Below are positions 9,023-18,420 of a stretch of 64,000 bases of DNA, one piece after another. How positions within the stretch are numbered: position 1 is the stretch's first letter; each line of letters starts with the position of its first letter. Both the position numbers and the translations under genes were made by a program. This stretch comes from Danxiaibacter sp048498555 (GTDB taxonomy: Bacteria > Bacteroidota > Bacteroidia > Chitinophagales > Chitinophagaceae): the NCBI GenBank assembly GCA_048498555.1, contig JBEHXT010000005.1, positions 124,001 through 188,000 on the forward strand, in the 5' to 3' direction. Below the pieces are notes generated by a model. It did not search any database and had not been told where the DNA came from. It saw only the letters and a program-made list of their open reading frames with translations.

Positions 9023-10458
9023 TTTAAAAACCGATTAATAAAAGAATGTTTTATTTCGATCAAAATGTAGTTCCTGGCAAAAAAATATTGAATCATTAAA
9101 TAAACAACTCCAGAACAAATAACAAAAAAGATTAAAAAAGAAACATCCGCTGAAAATAATCTGGTGGATAAGAAACACAACACTAGAATGGGAATACTAC
9201 AAACAGCAGAATGCGTCATTATTTTCCATTTAATTCTAATCCGTGTGGCTTTATACACAAAAAATAAATTCAAGAAAATCTGAATAGTCTCTGCGATAAC
9301 TGCAGAAATGGATGCTCCAACGGCACCATAAAAAGGAATAAGAAAACAGTTCATCACCAAAGACACAAGTGCGGTCCATACTACTATTTGCAAAAATTGC
9401 TTTTCATGCCCTAACGCCACAAGCACATTAAGGGCAAAAAATGAATTGATCATTACCACAATTACTTTAAAAGAAAGTATCTGCATAGGGCCGATGCAGC
9501 CTATAAAATCTCGCCCAAAGAAAAAAGGAACAAACCTTGAAGACATGAGACATAGCCCAACCGACAATGGAATAATAAATAGAGCAGTAATATCAAATAT
9601 TTTTTGCAAGAGTTGTTCATTTGAAGAGTAATCGCAAGCTTGATTGTTACGAGATAGCCGAGGAAGCAAAACAGCATTTATTGCCCCAAAAGCTGCGATA
9701 ATGAGCATCAATATTTTGTTTGGAGAGGAAAAATATGCCACTTGTTTGTAATCAGCCATAAGCCCCAACATCACGACATCAAGCATTACGAAAATGTTCA
9801 CGGCAACGTTAGAACCGAGAAAAATGAACATTGGTTTAATATGCTGTTTTAAATCAATTTTTTTTATCTGGATGCTATAACCAGACTTTTTAGCGTAAAC
9901 TACATTCCAGAGATTTGCGCCAATTGTTGCAAATGAGGATATCAATAAGTAATTAATGACATCATTGCGATCTCTTACAAATACAAACAGTGAAAAAAAA
10001 GCGCAACCCTTTATAATTAAGGAACGGATGGTTATAATTTTGAAATTTTCCAAAGCCTGAAACAACCAATCAATCGATATAGGAATGAGGTATAATGAAA
10101 TGCCGGCTATGATAAAAATCATTCGCTCCTTCCTTAGCTCCGGAATAACCATCACGCTTACAAAGAAAATTAAGGATGCAATAAAAGTACTTAAGCACGT
10201 GATGAAGAAGAGTTCTGAATATATTTTGCAAATCCTGGATTGATCGTGTTTATGTTTTGCAAGTTCCCGTACGCCATAATAATTTACTCCCAATGCAGCA
10301 AAAAGTGAAAAATAACTAACATATGTCGTTGCAAAGCTAACTAGCCCAATGTGATCTGCACCCAAAATACGGGATATATATGGGACTGTTACAATAGGAA
10401 AAAGCAAATTCAACACATTTATGGAAATGCTGTATAGAATATTTTTTTTTAACGACAT
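9019..10458 (-). CDS. wzx: Oligosaccharide flippase, Wzx/MOP family
   Basis: A 479-aa polytopic membrane protein with about 12-14 hydrophobic segments. The N-terminus has the family signature SILYS...FPIVTVPYISRILGADHIGLVSFA and YGVRELAKHK, typical of RfbX/Wzx polysaccharide flippases of the MATE-like MOP superfamily. It moves undecaprenyl-linked repeat units across the inner membrane for Wzy. It lies 35 nt after the Wzz-like gene and overlaps the GT8 start by 4 nt. ATG 10458 is the start. The symbol is given by function and context. Confidence 0.9.
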   Translation of the reverse strand: MSLKKNILYSISINVLNLLFPIVTVPYISRILGADHIGLVSFATTYVSYFSLFAALGVNYYGVRELAKHKHDQSRICKIYSELFFITCLSTFIASLIFFVSVMVIPELRKERMIFIIAGISLYLIPISIDWLFQALENFKIITIRSLIIKGCAFFSLFVFVRDRNDVINYLLISSFATIGANLWNVVYAKKSGYSIQIKKIDLKQHIKPMFIFLGSNVAVNIFVMLDVVMLGLMADYKQVAYFSSPNKILMLIIAAFGAINAVLLPRLSRNNQACDYSSNEQLLQKIFDITALFIIPLSVGLCLMSSRFVPFFFGRDFIGCIGPMQILSFKVIVVMINSFFALNVLVALGHEKQFLQIVVWTALVSLVMNCFLIPFYGAVGASISAVIAETIQIFLNLFFVYKATRIRIKWKIMTHSAVCSIPILVLCFLSTRLFSADVSFLIFFVICSGVVYLMIQYFFARNYILIEIKHSFINRFLK

Positions 10459-10492
10459 ATAGACTTTTCGACAAACCTTTTTTTACTGATTA

Positions 10493-11536
10493 TTAGACTG
10501 GCTCTTTAAACCATTTCCTCACGAAAAAGGCAGCCGCGCACATTATTACGCCAAGCATACTGCCAACTATCAAACTTTTTATCTTTCCAATCTTCATTTT
10601 CCTCAACGGCATCTCCGGCTCATCAATCACCTGATATAATGGTGTCTCTTTCTGCAACGTTATTTTAGCAATTTCCAAATTCTTAATAACCTCCCCATAC
10701 GCAGCACTCAATACTTGCGCCTGCACTTGGCCTTGTTGTATAGATGCTCTCTGGACCTGCAAAGCCTGGTTTAAGTTAAACGTGGCATCAACAGTTGATG
10801 CAGCTGAATATATAGTTCCACTCAATTTCGCCCGAAGACTATCTGCTTCGTGCTGAAGCATTACGAGATTATCTTTAGCAGTTTTTGTTTTTGTATCTAT
10901 ATACATTTTAGCCGCTTCAGCAACCACGTTCTTTGTAAGATATACTGAAACAATTTCAAACGGAGACGTTGTACTCGCCTCATAGAAACTCAGCTTCTTA
11001 TCCGGCTTTGAAATAATTAAATACTTTTTTAAAATAAACTCGTGCATTGCACTTATTAGACTGTCCTGCAACGGCGTTACATTGTTCACGTCTGAAGGGA
11101 AAGGAATAATAGCCGCTACTCGTGATGATTTACGCCAATTTTCAAAAAAATCGGCACGCTCAGCGATGATGTTAATCAGCGTTTTCTTTTCTTCTGGAAC
11201 TTGTTTGAATAACGCTCCTTTAATGATGCGACGTGACTTTAATAACTCTACTATATTCTCACCATCAAAAGCGCCATCTCCGCTGCTGCCAAGGTCTAAT
11301 CCAAATTGTCCCGCAAGGCCAGCCAGGCTTCCTCCACCTTTTGAACCGTTAGACAACACAAACGTAAGGGAGCCGGTATACGTAGGCTGTTTATACGCGG
11401 CATATAGAAACCCTATAATTCCTCCAAGCACGCCAACAGCACTTATAACAATCCACTTAGATAATAAATACCGCACCCATTCGCCTCCTTTAAGAATGAG
11501 CTCTTTTAAAGATATTTCGTCTGTATTTTCAGTCAT
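10493..11536 (-). CDS. Wzz-like chain-length determinant / co-polymerase
   Basis: A 347-aa protein with two membrane spans, one near residues 30-48 (WIVISAVGVLGGIIGFLYAA) and one near the C-terminus (LIVGSMLGVIMCAAAFFV), flanking a periplasmic coiled region. The proline-containing segment before the second span (VIDEPEMPLRKMKIGKIK) is characteristic of Wzz proteins. A Gly-rich insert (GSKGGGSLAGLAGQFGLDLG) follows the first span, as in Bacteroidota members. There is no C-terminal tyrosine kinase domain. It sits 40 nt after the Wza-like gene, as expected for the inner-membrane partner of that channel. Confidence 0.87.
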   Translation of the reverse strand: MTENTDEISLKELILKGGEWVRYLLSKWIVISAVGVLGGIIGFLYAAYKQPTYTGSLTFVLSNGSKGGGSLAGLAGQFGLDLGSSGDGAFDGENIVELLKSRRIIKGALFKQVPEEKKTLINIIAERADFFENWRKSSRVAAIIPFPSDVNNVTPLQDSLISAMHEFILKKYLIISKPDKKLSFYEASTTSPFEIVSVYLTKNVVAEAAKMYIDTKTKTAKDNLVMLQHEADSLRAKLSGTIYSAASTVDATFNLNQALQVQRASIQQGQVQAQVLSAAYGEVIKNLEIAKITLQKETPLYQVIDEPEMPLRKMKIGKIKSLIVGSMLGVIMCAAAFFVRKWFKEPV

Positions 11537-11576
11537 GGCGTTTTGCTGAACTTAGGTAGCAAAAAATATGATTAAA

Positions 11577-14033
11577 CTATCTTGTGAGGTTTATTACGGC
11601 TACCACAACTGCCGCAAGTGAAGCTAAAGCACTTGACATACCAACAATCTCACCTGTTGATAATGCTTTACCCGCAGGTTTTTCCGGCACAACTACTTCT
11701 GCGCCGGGCTTGATAGTTGGGTAATTTTTGAAGAACAAAAAATGCCTTGTCGCTTTGGCCTTTCCATTTGCATACAGGACGTAGGATTTCCGCATTCGCC
11801 CTTTTTCTGAAACACCGCCTGCAGCAGACAAATAGTTTTTCAGGTGATAACTTCCATCATAAGGAATCTGTGTGGGAAATAAAACGCTTCCGCTCACTCT
11901 CACCTGCGCGTTAAATTTGGGAATAAATAACTCGTCTCTGCCTTTTAATACAACATCTTCTGTTGAGCCCGGGGAGAGGGCTATCTTTTCTAAATCCAGC
12001 GGAATCTGATCAAAATCTTTTTCCAGGTCCCGGATAATATTTTTACTCGAAGTATCCTTTAGCTGAGATTGGATCCGGGCTATTTTTTGTTTACGCAATT
12101 CTGTTATCTCATTGTCGTCATTGTATCGCTTTATATAAGCGCCTTGTATATACGCTTCGGGAGTGAAGCCACCGGCTCGTTTGATTAAATCACTCACTCT
12201 TTCTTCACGTTTTGACAATACATATGGGCCCGGGTATTGCAACTGGCCTGATGCAGTTACGCTTTGAAGTTCCTGGTAACCAGGCTTTTTGCGCACAGTT
12301 ATCACATCAAACGGCTTAAGAACTATATTATTGGCATCATTAGATAAATCCGCCACATCATTTATCGTAATTATTTCGCTCGCCCGCACATCTTTTTCCG
12401 TAAGTGTGTCCCTGGTTATTAAACTAGCTACTTCTATTCGCCTTTCATATGCACCGTCGGCCAGGCCACCGGCACGAACGATGAGGTCTTTTAAAGTAAT
12501 TTTATTTCCGTAGTCGTAGTATCCCGGATTCCTGATCTCACCTTGTATTGATATATAGTATTCGTCTCTTAAATCAAAGATTGATTTAATCACAACTGAA
12601 TCCTCTCTTTTTAGCGTAATATCGTCTGTGCCACTTAAAATATTCCCGACATTAAACGATATTACTTCTTTCGACAGGTCCGGCCCCACACGTACAATCT
12701 GCCCTCTGCCAGTATAAGCGTCTTCCCGTATTCCATCTGCTTTCCGTATCAAATCCGCAACAGTCATGCCGTGTGCCAACTCAAACCCTCCTTCTCTAAA
12801 AATGGCGCCGCTAATAGTAACTCTATTTGAAAACCGCCCGAGCAATTTATCAACCAAATAGAAATCGCCGCTTTTAGGCTGGTAAACGGCATATTCTTTT
12901 GAATAGAGATCTTTTACCTGCAACTCTTTATCTGTAAACCTGGTAACCTTTATTGCGGCTTTATAAGCACTATCCGAGAACCCGGAAGCGTACTTAAGAA
13001 TATCCCCAAATGTTTCGCCAGGTAAAACTTCAAAAATGCCCGGCCTTTTTACGTAGCCATCAATCTGGACTCTTTCCTTATACGTTGGAATGCGTATTAC
13101 ATCGTTATCTTTCAAACTGACATTGTCTGACTGGTCTCCATTCGTAAGGAATCTATACAGGTCAATTTTTCTAAATACTTTATTATCTCTTATTAATTCT
13201 ATCTCCCTGAAACTACCAACCTCAGATGGCCCGCCACATAAAAAAAGCGCATTAAATGCTGTAGATAGCGACGGCAAAGTATAGTTACCAGGCTTGTTGC
13301 CGCCAATGATTGTAACCCGTATACTCCTAATATTTCCAATTGTAACCGAAAGTTTGGAGGCACCTCCCAGGCTTGGGTACGCAGAGCGTTTCATCGCGCC
13401 TTCAATCTTTACAGAAGCCGGCTCTATAGCCATACCACCAACTTTAACCTGTCCAACGTTGGGAATGTATATACTTCCTTCAGGAGAAATGGTTAAGGAA
13501 TGGGAAACTTCCTGAACGCCGTATACGGCAATTTCAAGACGGTCATCGGGGCCCAACTGGTAATTAATTGGAGTTGCAATGCGTAAGTTGGGTTCGAAAA
13601 CGAGGGAGTGATTATTAAAAAGTTCAGAACCGAATATTTTCGGATTTATAAGAGGGCCGTTTTTTTTATCAGCATTTGATGAATCAACCGAATTATCCTT
13701 TTGAACAGCAAGCGTATCTGAATTTTGCCTGGCTCCGTTTAATTCTTTATTTGAATTTAATAGGGCAATGCGCTGTTTAAGCTTGTTGATTTCCTCTGGC
13801 AGCATCCCCTTTCCAACAGCCATTTGTTCGGCTTGGCCCATCGTTATGCCGGAAGCCCTTAGCTGCTGCTGAAATTTAATGACCTGGGCATCTGAAAGCC
13901 GATCAATTTTTATTTTACTGAGGTCTCGATCACGGAGCAAGTCCTGCGCATTTACACTCACGACAAACAACCCCATTAACAGCATACAACTTAACAGCCT
14001 AATACATTTCATCATTCCACTACTTTTTTTCAC
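11577..14033 (-). CDS. Wza-like polysaccharide export protein with multiple SLBB domains
   Basis: About 818 aa. The signal peptide begins at ATG 14015 or 14012 (MMKCIRLLSC...VSVNAQ). GTG 14033 is preferred as start because it occupies the place of the ATG in the paralogue at 592, with GAGGG upstream; an in-frame GTG at 14054 is also possible. After a helical N-terminus comes the export core (NYQLGPDDRLEIAVYG, IYIPNVGQVKVGG), then at least five SLBB-type beta-grasp repeats (for example VQIDGYVKRPGIFEV, ISIQGEIRNPGYYDY, VTASGQLQYPGPYVL). The extreme C-terminus is hydrophobic. The length is usual for Bacteroidota. It heads the operon and should form the export channel with the Wzz-like protein. 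Confidence 0.92.
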   Translation of the reverse strand: MKKSSGMMKCIRLLSCMLLMGLFVVSVNAQDLLRDRDLSKIKIDRLSDAQVIKFQQQLRASGITMGQAEQMAVGKGMLPEEINKLKQRIALLNSNKELNGARQNSDTLAVQKDNSVDSSNADKKNGPLINPKIFGSELFNNHSLVFEPNLRIATPINYQLGPDDRLEIAVYGVQEVSHSLTISPEGSIYIPNVGQVKVGGMAIEPASVKIEGAMKRSAYPSLGGASKLSVTIGNIRSIRVTIIGGNKPGNYTLPSLSTAFNALFLCGGPSEVGSFREIELIRDNKVFRKIDLYRFLTNGDQSDNVSLKDNDVIRIPTYKERVQIDGYVKRPGIFEVLPGETFGDILKYASGFSDSAYKAAIKVTRFTDKELQVKDLYSKEYAVYQPKSGDFYLVDKLLGRFSNRVTISGAIFREGGFELAHGMTVADLIRKADGIREDAYTGRGQIVRVGPDLSKEVISFNVGNILSGTDDITLKREDSVVIKSIFDLRDEYYISIQGEIRNPGYYDYGNKITLKDLIVRAGGLADGAYERRIEVASLITRDTLTEKDVRASEIITINDVADLSNDANNIVLKPFDVITVRKKPGYQELQSVTASGQLQYPGPYVLSKREERVSDLIKRAGGFTPEAYIQGAYIKRYNDDNEITELRKQKIARIQSQLKDTSSKNIIRDLEKDFDQIPLDLEKIALSPGSTEDVVLKGRDELFIPKFNAQVRVSGSVLFPTQIPYDGSYHLKNYLSAAGGVSEKGRMRKSYVLYANGKAKATRHFLFFKNYPTIKPGAEVVVPEKPAGKALSTGEIVGMSSALASLAAVVVAVINLTR

Positions 14034-14062
14034 GGCTTCGCCACCCTCAGTCACATACTCCC

Positions 14063-14092
14063 AAAAAAATATCGATCAGGGAATTGACCGAT
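14063..14092 (-). terminator. Leader hairpin with U-run before the complete wza-like gene (putative attenuator)
   Basis: On the minus strand ATCGGTCA (14092-14085) pairs with TGATCGAT (14078-14071) over a 6-nt loop, then ATTTTTTT (14070-14063). It copies the element at 621-653 with a changed loop, and again ends about 30 nt before the start codon. Conservation of both stem arms in two otherwise diverged leaders argues for function. Confidence 0.6.
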
Positions 14093-14151
14093 ATCGCATT
14101 CAGCTTAAAAAAGGTCAGGTGTATGTTAACTAAGGCATTTATAACAGGTGG

Positions 14152-14181
14152 CAAATGTAGCCGGCGATAGTGTTCGTAAAA
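14152..14181 (-). promoter_or_regulatory. Promoter of the exopolysaccharide operon
   Basis: Read on the minus strand, TACATTTG (14159-14152) matches TAnnTTTG. Eighteen nt upstream is TTTT (14181-14178) in place of TTTG. The bases after the -7 element (GCCACCTGTTA) are the same as those after the promoter at 716-745. Confidence 0.65.
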
Positions 14182-14346
14182 GTCAAAAAAACACCCCTGC
14201 ATTTCACATTCGGAACACCTTTTTGGGTCTGTGTCCACACTCACCTTATCTCGTTTAAAGTCCTAAAAACAGTCAGTTATAAGAGATAGCCTTGTAATTT
14301 TTTATCGTATCAAAACTTATTATAACTTCCAACCTTAATCATCAAT

Positions 14347-15519
14347 ATGTCCCAACGTTATTATTCATTGGATGTGTTCAGAGGTGCAACGGTCGCATTT
14401 ATGATAATGGTAAACAACCAGGCAGGACCCGCTTATGAGTTGCTTGACCACGCGCCCTGGCACGGATATACACCAACCGATCTTGTATTTCCGTTTTTCC
14501 TTTTTGCTGTTGGTAACGCTATGGCTTTTGTGATGCCCAGGTTTGAGCAGGCCGGGACAAATATTTTTCTCAAAAAGGTGATTAAGAGAAGCTTACTGAT
14601 ATTCCTGATCGGCCTCTTTTTGAACTGGTGTCCGTTTCTCAGATGGAGTCACAATGAACTTGTATTTAAGGGTTGGATCTGGGTGAATGACAGCGGAAAA
14701 ATTCAGGGCGTGCGCGTTATGGGTGTGCTACAACGCATTGCATTGTGTTATCTGTTTGCTTCACTCATCGTTTATTTTTTTAAAACAAGGAAAGCATATT
14801 ATATCAGCCTGCTTATTTTACTTGGCTATTGGGTATTATGTGCAATGCTTGGCAATCCAAATGACCCCTATAGCTTACAAGGCTATTTTGGAACCATGCT
14901 GGACGTGCGCTTATTCGGAGAACCACATGTGTATCACGGAGAAGGTGTACCCTTCGATCCTGAAGGTATAGCAAGTACGCTTCCTGCTATCGTGCAGGTT
15001 GTGTTTGGTTATTTAATAGGCCAATACATTCAACAAAAAGGAAAGAATTATGAGATGTTGTCTAACCTTTTTGTTGCAGGATTTATTCTGTTTATTGCAG
15101 GCGTATGCTGGGGCGAAGTATTTCCTATCAACAAAAAAATATGGACAAGCAGTTATGTGCTACTGACATCAGGACTGGCAACACTTGTTCTTGGAGTTTG
15201 CATTTACCTGCTTGAATTTAAAGAAGCCAAAGGATGGTGGAGCAGGTTCTTTGATGTATTTGGCAAAAACCCTTTATTCATATTTGTACTTAGTGGTTTT
15301 CTACCGCGCGTATTGGGATTGATAAGAATTAATAATGGGGTTGCAACTGATGGAACAGTTAATTATCTATCACCTTTTAGTTGGTTTTATGAACATGTAT
15401 GTAAACCTGTTTCTGATAATCTAAAAAATGGTTCATTGCTCTATTCTGTCTGCCTGATTATCTTGTATTGGTTAATCGTTTACATGATGGACAAGAAGAA
15501 AATCTACGTGAAAGTTTAA
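14347..15519 (+). CDS. Acyltransferase-like membrane protein (DUF5009 / HGSNAT-related)
   Basis: A 390-aa polytopic inner-membrane protein with about ten hydrophobic segments. The N-terminus YYSLDVFRGATVAFMIMVNN and the segment HGYTPTDLVFPFFLFAVGNAM are the hallmark of the heparan-alpha-glucosaminide N-acetyltransferase-like family. These proteins are thought to move acetyl groups across the membrane onto amino sugars, but the bacterial members are poorly characterised. It is transcribed away from the exopolysaccharide operon with 166 nt between its start and that operon's promoter. A role in acetylating exported sugars is conceivable but only inferred. Confidence 0.85.
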   Translation: MSQRYYSLDVFRGATVAFMIMVNNQAGPAYELLDHAPWHGYTPTDLVFPFFLFAVGNAMAFVMPRFEQAGTNIFLKKVIKRSLLIFLIGLFLNWCPFLRWSHNELVFKGWIWVNDSGKIQGVRVMGVLQRIALCYLFASLIVYFFKTRKAYYISLLILLGYWVLCAMLGNPNDPYSLQGYFGTMLDVRLFGEPHVYHGEGVPFDPEGIASTLPAIVQVVFGYLIGQYIQQKGKNYEMLSNLFVAGFILFIAGVCWGEVFPINKKIWTSSYVLLTSGLATLVLGVCIYLLEFKEAKGWWSRFFDVFGKNPLFIFVLSGFLPRVLGLIRINNGVATDGTVNYLSPFSWFYEHVCKPVSDNLKNGSLLYSVCLIILYWLIVYMMDKKKIYVKV

Positions 15520-15699
15520 CGGTAAAATCATGTTCATCCTACACAATCGTAATCGGCTGAAACATAGCTACCGATTGCATTACAGCGATTAGAGATATCT
15601 CTATCACTATCGTACATTTTTTAATAATTCTTGTTATATCGCTTGCATTTAGTGTTGCCGTTGTTTAATTTTATAAAGACACCTTTAAACAGTCATACT

Positions 15700-16200
15700 A
15701 TGCAAGCACCAGAGTTCAATCAAATTCTGTTAAGCAATGCGGAGTTCTTAAAACCCTTTGCTATAACACTAACCCGTGACACAGAAGCTGCCAAAGACTT
15801 GTTTCAAGAAACTTTATACAAAGCTTTAGCCAACAAGGACAAGTACAATATTGGCACAAATATTAAAGCATGGCTGTACACCATCATGCGTAATATTTTT
15901 ATCAACAATTACCGCAGGCGCTTCAGGCAAAACACCATTTTTGATGCAACGCCCAACGATGCGTTTCTGAATTATGTTCAAATTACAGCTGCAAATATTG
16001 CAACAAGCAATATGAACATAAAAGAGATGCAGGATGCGGTTCACCACCTCCCTGAAATCTTCAAAAAACCGTTTTTGCTTTATTTTGATGGATTTAAGTA
16101 TCATGAGATTGCCGACATGCTGGGAGAACCTTTGGGCACCATAAAAAGCCGTATACATTTTGCCAGGAAACTGCTTAAAATTCAAATTGAACGATTCTAG
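15700..16200 (+). CDS. ECF-type RNA polymerase sigma factor
   Basis: A 166-aa protein from ATG 15700. The frame opens further upstream at 15631, but those residues do not resemble the family. Region 2 is visible as FAITLTRDTEAAKDLFQETLYKAL and AWLYTIMRNIFINNYRR, and region 4 as VHHLPEIFKKPFLLYFDGFKYHEIADMLGEPLGTIKSRIHFARK, a complete ECF layout. No anti-sigma factor gene is adjacent; the next gene is idi, 146 nt downstream. Members of this group in Bacteroidota often lack a neighbouring FecR-type regulator. Confidence 0.92.
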   Translation: MQAPEFNQILLSNAEFLKPFAITLTRDTEAAKDLFQETLYKALANKDKYNIGTNIKAWLYTIMRNIFINNYRRRFRQNTIFDATPNDAFLNYVQITAANIATSNMNIKEMQDAVHHLPEIFKKPFLLYFDGFKYHEIADMLGEPLGTIKSRIHFARKLLKIQIERF

Positions 16201-16346
16201 CCAATTTCATCCTATTTATCATCCGATCTGTTTTCTCCGTCCCCAATGTAATTCAGCCTTAACCGTATCTCTCGTAATTTAGTTGCAGACTCCGTACCGG
16301 AAAAAAAATTACCATTCTAATAGTGGCTAATCATTACTTTTATTGC

Positions 16347-16907
16347 ATGGAACATGTGATACTAGTTAATGATAAAGACGAAGCCATTGGTGAAATGGAA
16401 AAAATGGAAGCGCATGAAAAAGCTTTGCTTCACAGAGCGTTTAGTGTATTTATATTCAACAAGAAAGGTGAGATGCTCCTTCAGCAAAGGGCATTAAAAA
16501 AATACCACAGCGGCGGCTTGTGGACTAATGCTTGCTGCAGCCATCCTAAACCAAATGAAGACACCTCTGCAGGTGCTTCAAGAAGGTTACGGGAAGAATT
16601 GGGGTTTGAAACAGGCCTGTCAAAAATTTTTGAATTTACTTATCAGGCTTCGTTTCCAAACGGGCTTACTGAAAATGAATTTGATCACGTTTTTGTTGGC
16701 ACCTATAATGGCAGAATTGAACCTAACGCCGAAGAGGTGAATGATTATTGCTTTAAATCAATGGATGACATTGCTGCATCGCTTCAATCACATCCCCATA
16801 AATATACCGTATGGTTTCATATTGCCTTTGACAAGGTATATGATTGGTGGAAAGAACACTCAAACAGCCTTTCTTCTGCCACTGAAAACGTTGTAACTAA
16901 AGCCTAA
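16347..16907 (+). CDS. idi: Isopentenyl-diphosphate delta-isomerase, type I
   Basis: A 186-aa Nudix-fold enzyme that interconverts isopentenyl and dimethylallyl diphosphate in the cytoplasm. ATG 16347 is chosen because the protein then begins MEHVILVNDKDE, as in homologues; the longer GTG start at 16323 has no support. Residues seen: catalytic Cys64 in WTNACCSHP, the Nudix helix GASRRLREELG (77-87), and the ENEFDHVFVG segment with the catalytic acidic residue. It is followed by a strong bidirectional terminator shared with the convergent adaptor gene. It would supply precursors for menaquinone, undecaprenol and carotenoids. Confidence 0.95.
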   Translation: MEHVILVNDKDEAIGEMEKMEAHEKALLHRAFSVFIFNKKGEMLLQQRALKKYHSGGLWTNACCSHPKPNEDTSAGASRRLREELGFETGLSKIFEFTYQASFPNGLTENEFDHVFVGTYNGRIEPNAEEVNDYCFKSMDDIAASLQSHPHKYTVWFHIAFDKVYDWWKEHSNSLSSATENVVTKA

Positions 16908-16920
16908 TTCTTTTCACTTA

Positions 16921-16968
16921 ATTCAATAAAAAAGGAGCGAATCAACATCCGCTCCTTTTTTTATTGAA
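16921..16968. terminator. Bidirectional terminator between idi and the adaptor gene
   Basis: ATTCAATAAAAAAGGAGCG pairs with its near-perfect complement CGCTCC-T7-ATTGAAT over an 11-nt loop. It has T-runs in both directions and sits between two convergent genes. Confidence 0.85.
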
Positions 16969-16974
16969 TTATTT

Positions 16975-18360
16975 TTACTTCTTAAAAGTCTGTACCAGCT
17001 GGTCTTTCGGAACAACTTTCACCTTCATTCCATCCTTTAATTGCTTGCTTACTAAATCGTAAGGGCCCGTAATAACCTGCAATGAATCGGACAATCCACT
17101 ATCTACCTGTATGTAGTTTAAATCCTGTATTGAGGTAGTTACTTTTTGCTTTTTAACTGTTCCATCTTTTTGCAGCACAAACACAACTTCATCTATCCCT
17201 TCATCTGCTGAAACAGGCTGCTGTTCAGCATTTTCGGAGGACGACTTATCGTCTTTTTTATCTTTTTTATCATCTTTACTATTTGTAGGCGCATCGTTTT
17301 TGTCGCGTGTAGTAACCGCATTAAGTGGCACAGAAAGCACATTTAAATTGGTTTTAGTTTGAATATCTGCGCTTGCCGTCATATTTGGGCGGAAAGGGAA
17401 CCCTTTACCAGAAACAATCAAATCTTTATAGCTATCCTGCAACAAACGGATATGCACTTTATAGTTAGTTACAGTTGTTGATGAAGATGAGCTTGCAGTA
17501 GTACTTGTTGTAGTATTCGGATTTGCAATTTTATACACTACGCCCTTAAACTTCCTGTTGTTAAATGCATCCACCTCAACCAGTGCAGTATCACCGTATT
17601 TTACTTTTGGAATATCATTTTCTCCCACATCCACCTGCGCCTCAATGCTGGCAAGGTCTGCAATGCGCATCATTTCGGTTCCGGCCATTTGCGCAGTACC
17701 TACTACCCTCTCTCCCTTTTTTACAGCTAACAGGCTTATTACGCCATCCATGGGAGCCACAATTGTAGTACGGCCCACATCTTTCTGAGCCCTGTTCAGG
17801 TTTGCCTGGGCGCTTTGCACATTTGCCTGGTTGGCCATAATCCCGCTTTGGGCTGCATCATAATTTGCTTTAGCCGCCAGGTATGCCTGCTGAGACTGTT
17901 CAAATTCTGACTGGGATATAACCTTCTGATCCAATAACGTTTTTTGCCTTTTATAGGCGGCCTCAGTTTGATCAAGCGTTGCCTTCAACGCACCTAACTG
18001 TTGCTTTGAGTTAGATACCTGTGCCTCTGACTGAGCAACAACCGCCGCGGCCTGATCGCGTGTTGATGCATAGATATCAGCATAGATTTTTACCAGTACC
18101 TGGCCCTTTTTTACGGTATCGCCTTCTTCAACATTCAACTCCACAATTTCTCCGGAAATATCGGAGCTTACTTTTACTTCCACTTCAGGATATATCTTCC
18201 CGCTTGCGGTTACCGTTTCAATAATCGTACGTTTTAGCGGTTTTTCCGCAGTCACTTTTGCCCCTTCATCTTTACCAAAAACGCCAGCTTTGCTAAGGCC
18301 TACAAGTAGCACTACAAGTACTATCAGAATACCAATGATCCACTTTAATTTTTTGCTCAT
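16975..18360 (-). CDS. Efflux periplasmic adaptor (HlyD/MacA-like)
   Basis: A 461-aa protein with an N-terminal membrane anchor (WIIGILIVLVVLLVGLSKAGV). The lipoyl half-motif SSDISGEIVELNVEEGDTVKKGQVL is followed by a long Ala/Gln-rich coiled hairpin, the second lipoyl half (TTIVAPMDGVISLLAVKKGERV) and beta-barrel domains. Near residue 360 there is a Lys/Asp/Ser low-complexity insert (SKDDKKDKKDDKSSS). Family role: it links an inner-membrane pump to TolC. TolC (18421-19881) lies just upstream in the same direction, so the two form an operon. Unlike macAB loci no ABC ATPase or permease follows. Confidence 0.9.
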   Translation of the reverse strand: MSKKLKWIIGILIVLVVLLVGLSKAGVFGKDEGAKVTAEKPLKRTIIETVTASGKIYPEVEVKVSSDISGEIVELNVEEGDTVKKGQVLVKIYADIYASTRDQAAAVVAQSEAQVSNSKQQLGALKATLDQTEAAYKRQKTLLDQKVISQSEFEQSQQAYLAAKANYDAAQSGIMANQANVQSAQANLNRAQKDVGRTTIVAPMDGVISLLAVKKGERVVGTAQMAGTEMMRIADLASIEAQVDVGENDIPKVKYGDTALVEVDAFNNRKFKGVVYKIANPNTTTSTTASSSSSTTVTNYKVHIRLLQDSYKDLIVSGKGFPFRPNMTASADIQTKTNLNVLSVPLNAVTTRDKNDAPTNSKDDKKDKKDDKSSSENAEQQPVSADEGIDEVVFVLQKDGTVKKQKVTTSIQDLNYIQVDSGLSDSLQVITGPYDLVSKQLKDGMKVKVVPKDQLVQTFKK

Positions 18361-18420
18361 AGATGGATGAATTTATAACTATTTGCCAATTGGCAGAATG
18401 TGCGTTTATTACAATATTTT

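Noticed and set aside
11082..11549. 155-aa plus-strand frame opposite the Wzz-like gene
   Set aside because: It is a complement-strand shadow; the minus frame has a clear family match and codon-consistent sequence.
14033..14060. Resemblance of the GGGTGGCGAAGCC box to the ops/JUMPstart element
   Set aside because: Only a short GC-rich stretch is shared, it overlaps the ribosome-binding site, and ops is not established for this phylum.
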